From: an uncultured Porphyromonas sp.
GTDB lineage: Bacteria > Bacteroidota > Bacteroidia > Bacteroidales > Porphyromonadaceae
Length of the DNA: 7,694 bases
Direction of reading: 5' to 3'
Assembly (NCBI GenBank): GCA_946997275.1
Contig: CAMPUN010000041.1
Span: 1 to 7,694 of the forward strand
The notes under the pieces are model-generated. The model made no database searches. It saw nothing but the letters and a program-made list of their open reading frames with translations, and was not told where the DNA came from. Shown here piece after piece: positions 5,371-7,694 of this stretch; within the stretch, counting starts at the first letter, position 1; each line of letters begins with the position of its first letter. The translations under genes and the position numbers were made by a program.

Positions 5371-7694
5371 TTACTTCTTCGCTGCTGCGAGCTTCTTACG
5401 TTGCTGCTTATTGCGTACTAGGTAAGCGATAGGCGATGCGACGAAGAGCGTACAGAAGATACCGTAGACGATACCGATGAGTAGCGCAAAGGTAAAGCTA
5501 CGCATAGAGGCTCCACCGAGTAGGAAGATGATGAAGACCACTAGGAAGGTCGAGAAGGTTGTCTGTACGGTACGAGCTAGCGTGCTATTGAGCGCATCAT
5601 TCATCACAAGCTTCTCCTCACGGTTCGGATAGTTGTGTAGCGTCTCACGGACACGGTCGAAGACGACGACCACGTCGTTGATAGAGTATCCGATGATCGC
5701 CAGTAGCGCTGCGATGAAGTTTTGATCCAGCTCCATCGTAAACGGCATAATCTGCCAGAGGAGTATGTAGCTCGCCACGATAAGTAGCGTGGTCGTAGCC
5801 ACAGAGGCGAAGGCTCCTAGCGAGAAGGCCCAGTTGCGGAAGCGGAGCAAGATGTACAGTCCCATGAAGATTAGGGAGAGAACCACCGCTATAATAGCCT
5901 GACGAGAGATATCCTTAGACATACTCGGGCTAACGCGCTGTGAGCTGACGACATAGTTGTCGACAAACTGCTGCTGGGTCGTACCCTGTGGGAGGAACTT
6001 CTGGACTCCCTCGAAGACCTTACCGATGACGAGTAGCTCCTCGTCTTCGCTCTCCTGGGTCATGCCGATACCGTAGTTGGTCGAGATACGAACCTGGTTG
6101 CCCTCCGTACCGATTGAAGTGACGAGGACATGCTCCTCGAGAGGCTTCGTGAGAGCCTCACGCACCTCAGCCGAAGAGACTGGTTGCTCGAAGGCGACGA
6201 TATAGTTGCGACCGCCGGAGAACTCGATACCTCTGTTGAGACCCCATACGAACGAGCCGATGAGTCCGAGCACTAGGATAGAGCCAAAGATGATAAAGCC
6301 CTTGTTGCGGTTCTCGAGGATCTTGAAGGTTGGGTTGTTGAGCAGGTTGCGCGTAAGGAAGGTCGTATAAGTAACCTTGTCCATGCGACCCTTCTTATCA
6401 AGCGCCTCGACAACGATACGCGTTAGGAAGACGGCGGTGATAAAGGAAGCGATGACACCGATGATGAGCGTCGTAGCGAAGCCACGGATAGGTCCAGTAC
6501 CGAAGGCATAGAGCACACCACCCGTGATGACGGTCGTGAGGTTGGAGTCAAAGATTGCTGAGAAGGCGTTGCCATAACCGTCCTGGATAGCACGGGTCAT
6601 GGACTTGCCAGCGCGTAGCTCCTCCTTGATACGCTCGAAGATCAGAATGTTTGCATCCACCGCCATACCGAGCGTCAGCACAAGTCCCGCAATACCGGAC
6701 AAGGTCAAGACACTGTGGAAAGAGGCTAAGACACCGAGCGTGAAGAAGCTGTTGAGGATCAGAGCGCCATCGGCGATGAGACCTGGGATAAGGCCGTAAG
6801 CGAGGCACATGTAGATCATCAGTAGGATGATAGCTATCGCAAAGGAGATGATACCAGCCTTGATAGACTCGCTACCGAGGGTAGGTCCGACGACACTCTC
6901 CTGCTCGATCTCGACAGAAGCCTCCATACGTCCAGAGTTGAGGACGTTGGCAAGGTCGGTCGTCTCGTCGACAGTGAAGTGACCCGAGATCTCAGAGCGT
7001 CCGCCTGTAATCTCCGAATTGACATTAGGTGCGGAGTAGACGACACCATCGAGGACGATAGCAATGCTTCGACCGATATTGTCTCCCGTCAGGCGAGCCC
7101 ACTTGCGAGCGCCCTCATCGTTCATAGTCATGGTGACGACGGGACGGTTTTGACCGAGGTCGTTACGCACCTCACTACGTGCCGAGGTGACCACCTCACC
7201 ACCTAGATCGGGGAGCGCATTGCGGTTACCACGGATAGCGTATAGCTCGTAGATGTCTGTCTCCTTACCCGTCTGTGGATCCTTGATAGGCGAGTTGCCC
7301 CAGAGGAGCATCAGATCCTCACGGATCATCTTTTGCTTCTGAGCCTCCTCAAGCATCTCATCGATCTTGTCTAGATCAGCACGACGAGCGTAGCCAACGA
7401 TGGTACCACGATTGGTAACGTTGAGCTTGCTAAAGAGTACATCCTCTACACCTGTTGTGGCGGGCTTCTGTACAGCTGTCGAGTCAGCTGCCGTAGCTGT
7501 CGAGTCAGCCGCCGTAGTAGTCGTGTCGGCAGGCGTTAGGTCCTTGCCATTTGCCATAGCGGTGAGACGATTGTTAGCGTCCATGAGGTCGCTAGCAATC
7601 TCATCATAGGTATAGGTGCGCCAGAACTGGAGGTTCGCGCTGCGCTGCAGTAGCTCACGAACACGCTGAGGCTCGGTGACACCTGGTAGCTCGA
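5371..7694 (-). CDS. secDF: Protein translocase subunit SecDF, fused (5' end off window)
   Basis: The frame is open to the right edge and gives the last 773 residues of a protein that is usually about 1,000 in Bacteroidetes. The first full codons read ELPGVTEP...LLQRSANLQFW, a conserved SecD segment, so the internal ATG at 7584 is not the start. SecD part: the rest of the periplasmic P1 domain, with a Ser/Thr/Ala-rich linker (about 53-73) and VVYSAPNVNSEITGGRSEIS (217-236). Transmembrane helices follow from about 279, including the GMAVDANILIFERIKEE motif (342-358). The SecF part begins near residue 455: a TM helix, then the GIEFSGG signature (488-494), a periplasmic loop, and TM helices with GYSINDVVVVFDRVRE (668-683). 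The tail is basic (RNKQQRKKLAAAKK). SecDF uses the proton-motive force to pull Sec substrates across the inner membrane; the D-A-N and N-D acidic residues of the two motifs are the expected proton path. Confidence 0.95.
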   Translation of the reverse strand, partial: ELPGVTEPQRVRELLQRSANLQFWRTYTYDEIASDLMDANNRLTAMANGKDLTPADTTTTAADSTATAADSTAVQKPATTGVEDVLFSKLNVTNRGTIVGYARRADLDKIDEMLEEAQKQKMIREDLMLLWGNSPIKDPQTGKETDIYELYAIRGNRNALPDLGGEVVTSARSEVRNDLGQNRPVVTMTMNDEGARKWARLTGDNIGRSIAIVLDGVVYSAPNVNSEITGGRSEISGHFTVDETTDLANVLNSGRMEASVEIEQESVVGPTLGSESIKAGIISFAIAIILLMIYMCLAYGLIPGLIADGALILNSFFTLGVLASFHSVLTLSGIAGLVLTLGMAVDANILIFERIKEELRAGKSMTRAIQDGYGNAFSAIFDSNLTTVITGGVLYAFGTGPIRGFATTLIIGVIASFITAVFLTRIVVEALDKKGRMDKVTYTTFLTRNLLNNPTFKILENRNKGFIIFGSILVLGLIGSFVWGLNRGIEFSGGRNYIVAFEQPVSSAEVREALTKPLEEHVLVTSIGTEGNQVRISTNYGIGMTQESEDEELLVIGKVFEGVQKFLPQGTTQQQFVDNYVVSSQRVSPSMSKDISRQAIIAVVLSLIFMGLYILLRFRNWAFSLGAFASVATTTLLIVASYILLWQIMPFTMELDQNFIAALLAIIGYSINDVVVVFDRVRETLHNYPNREEKLVMNDALNSTLARTVQTTFSTFLVVFIIFLLGGASMRSFTFALLIGIVYGIFCTLFVASPIAYLVRNKQQRKKLAAAKK
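7474..7516 (-). repeat. In-frame 21-bp tandem duplication inside secDF
   Basis: Two 21-bp units (7475-7495 and 7496-7516) differ at one position and a third, more degenerate unit follows to 7537. Being a multiple of three, they encode the heptapeptide TAADSTA twice in a row, within a T/A/S/D-rich stretch of the SecD P1 domain. Such a stretch looks like a flexible linker that tolerates length change. Confidence 0.85.

Noticed and set aside
5371..7584. secDF starting at the internal ATG at 7584
   Set aside because: The frame continues upstream with conserved SecD sequence (ELPGV...SANLQFW) to the window edge, so the gene is truncated by the window only.

Overview
The window looks like a piece of a Bacteroidetes chromosome, most likely Porphyromonas or a close relative. 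The grounds are a single-chain SecDF fusion, a secreted leucine-rich-repeat (LRR) protein with a type IX secretion (T9SS)-like C-terminal signal, an outer-membrane protein resembling the Bacteroidetes 'putative porin' family, TAnnTTTG-type -7 promoter elements, and weak Shine-Dalgarno signals. The genus is an inference. All six genes read on the minus strand, so transcription runs from high to low coordinates.

In transcription order: (1) 7694-5371, the C-terminal three quarters of secDF, entering from the right edge and followed by a strong stem-loop (5293-5327). (2) 5124-3004, a secreted LRR protein with its own promoter (-7 box at 5234-5241) and an intrinsic terminator (2879-2913). Its body consists of two copies of one module. 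(3) 3003-2622, a 382-bp intergenic stretch. After the terminator it holds four approximately 21-bp direct repeats that fold into a long imperfect hairpin, four 9-bp repeats, ten 7-bp repeats, and then the pyrE -7 box. (4) 2621-1, a probable four-gene operon: pyrE (orotate phosphoribosyltransferase), an SRPBCC-like cytosolic protein, a Rieske-like lipoprotein, and a putative porin that runs off the left edge. Gaps are 31 and 24 bp, and the last two genes overlap by 4 bp (ATGA).

Most of the content concerns the envelope: SecDF assists Sec export, the LRR protein is a probable exported T9SS cargo, and the lipoprotein and porin are probably made together for the outer membrane. pyrE is a housekeeping pyrimidine gene that probably shares its transcript with the envelope genes. 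The points most worth a second look are the compound repeat block that abuts the pyrE promoter, the Rieske-like lipoprotein in which both histidine ligand positions are altered, and the duplicated-module LRR protein. I see no CRISPR array, tRNA or rRNA gene, transposase or phage gene.
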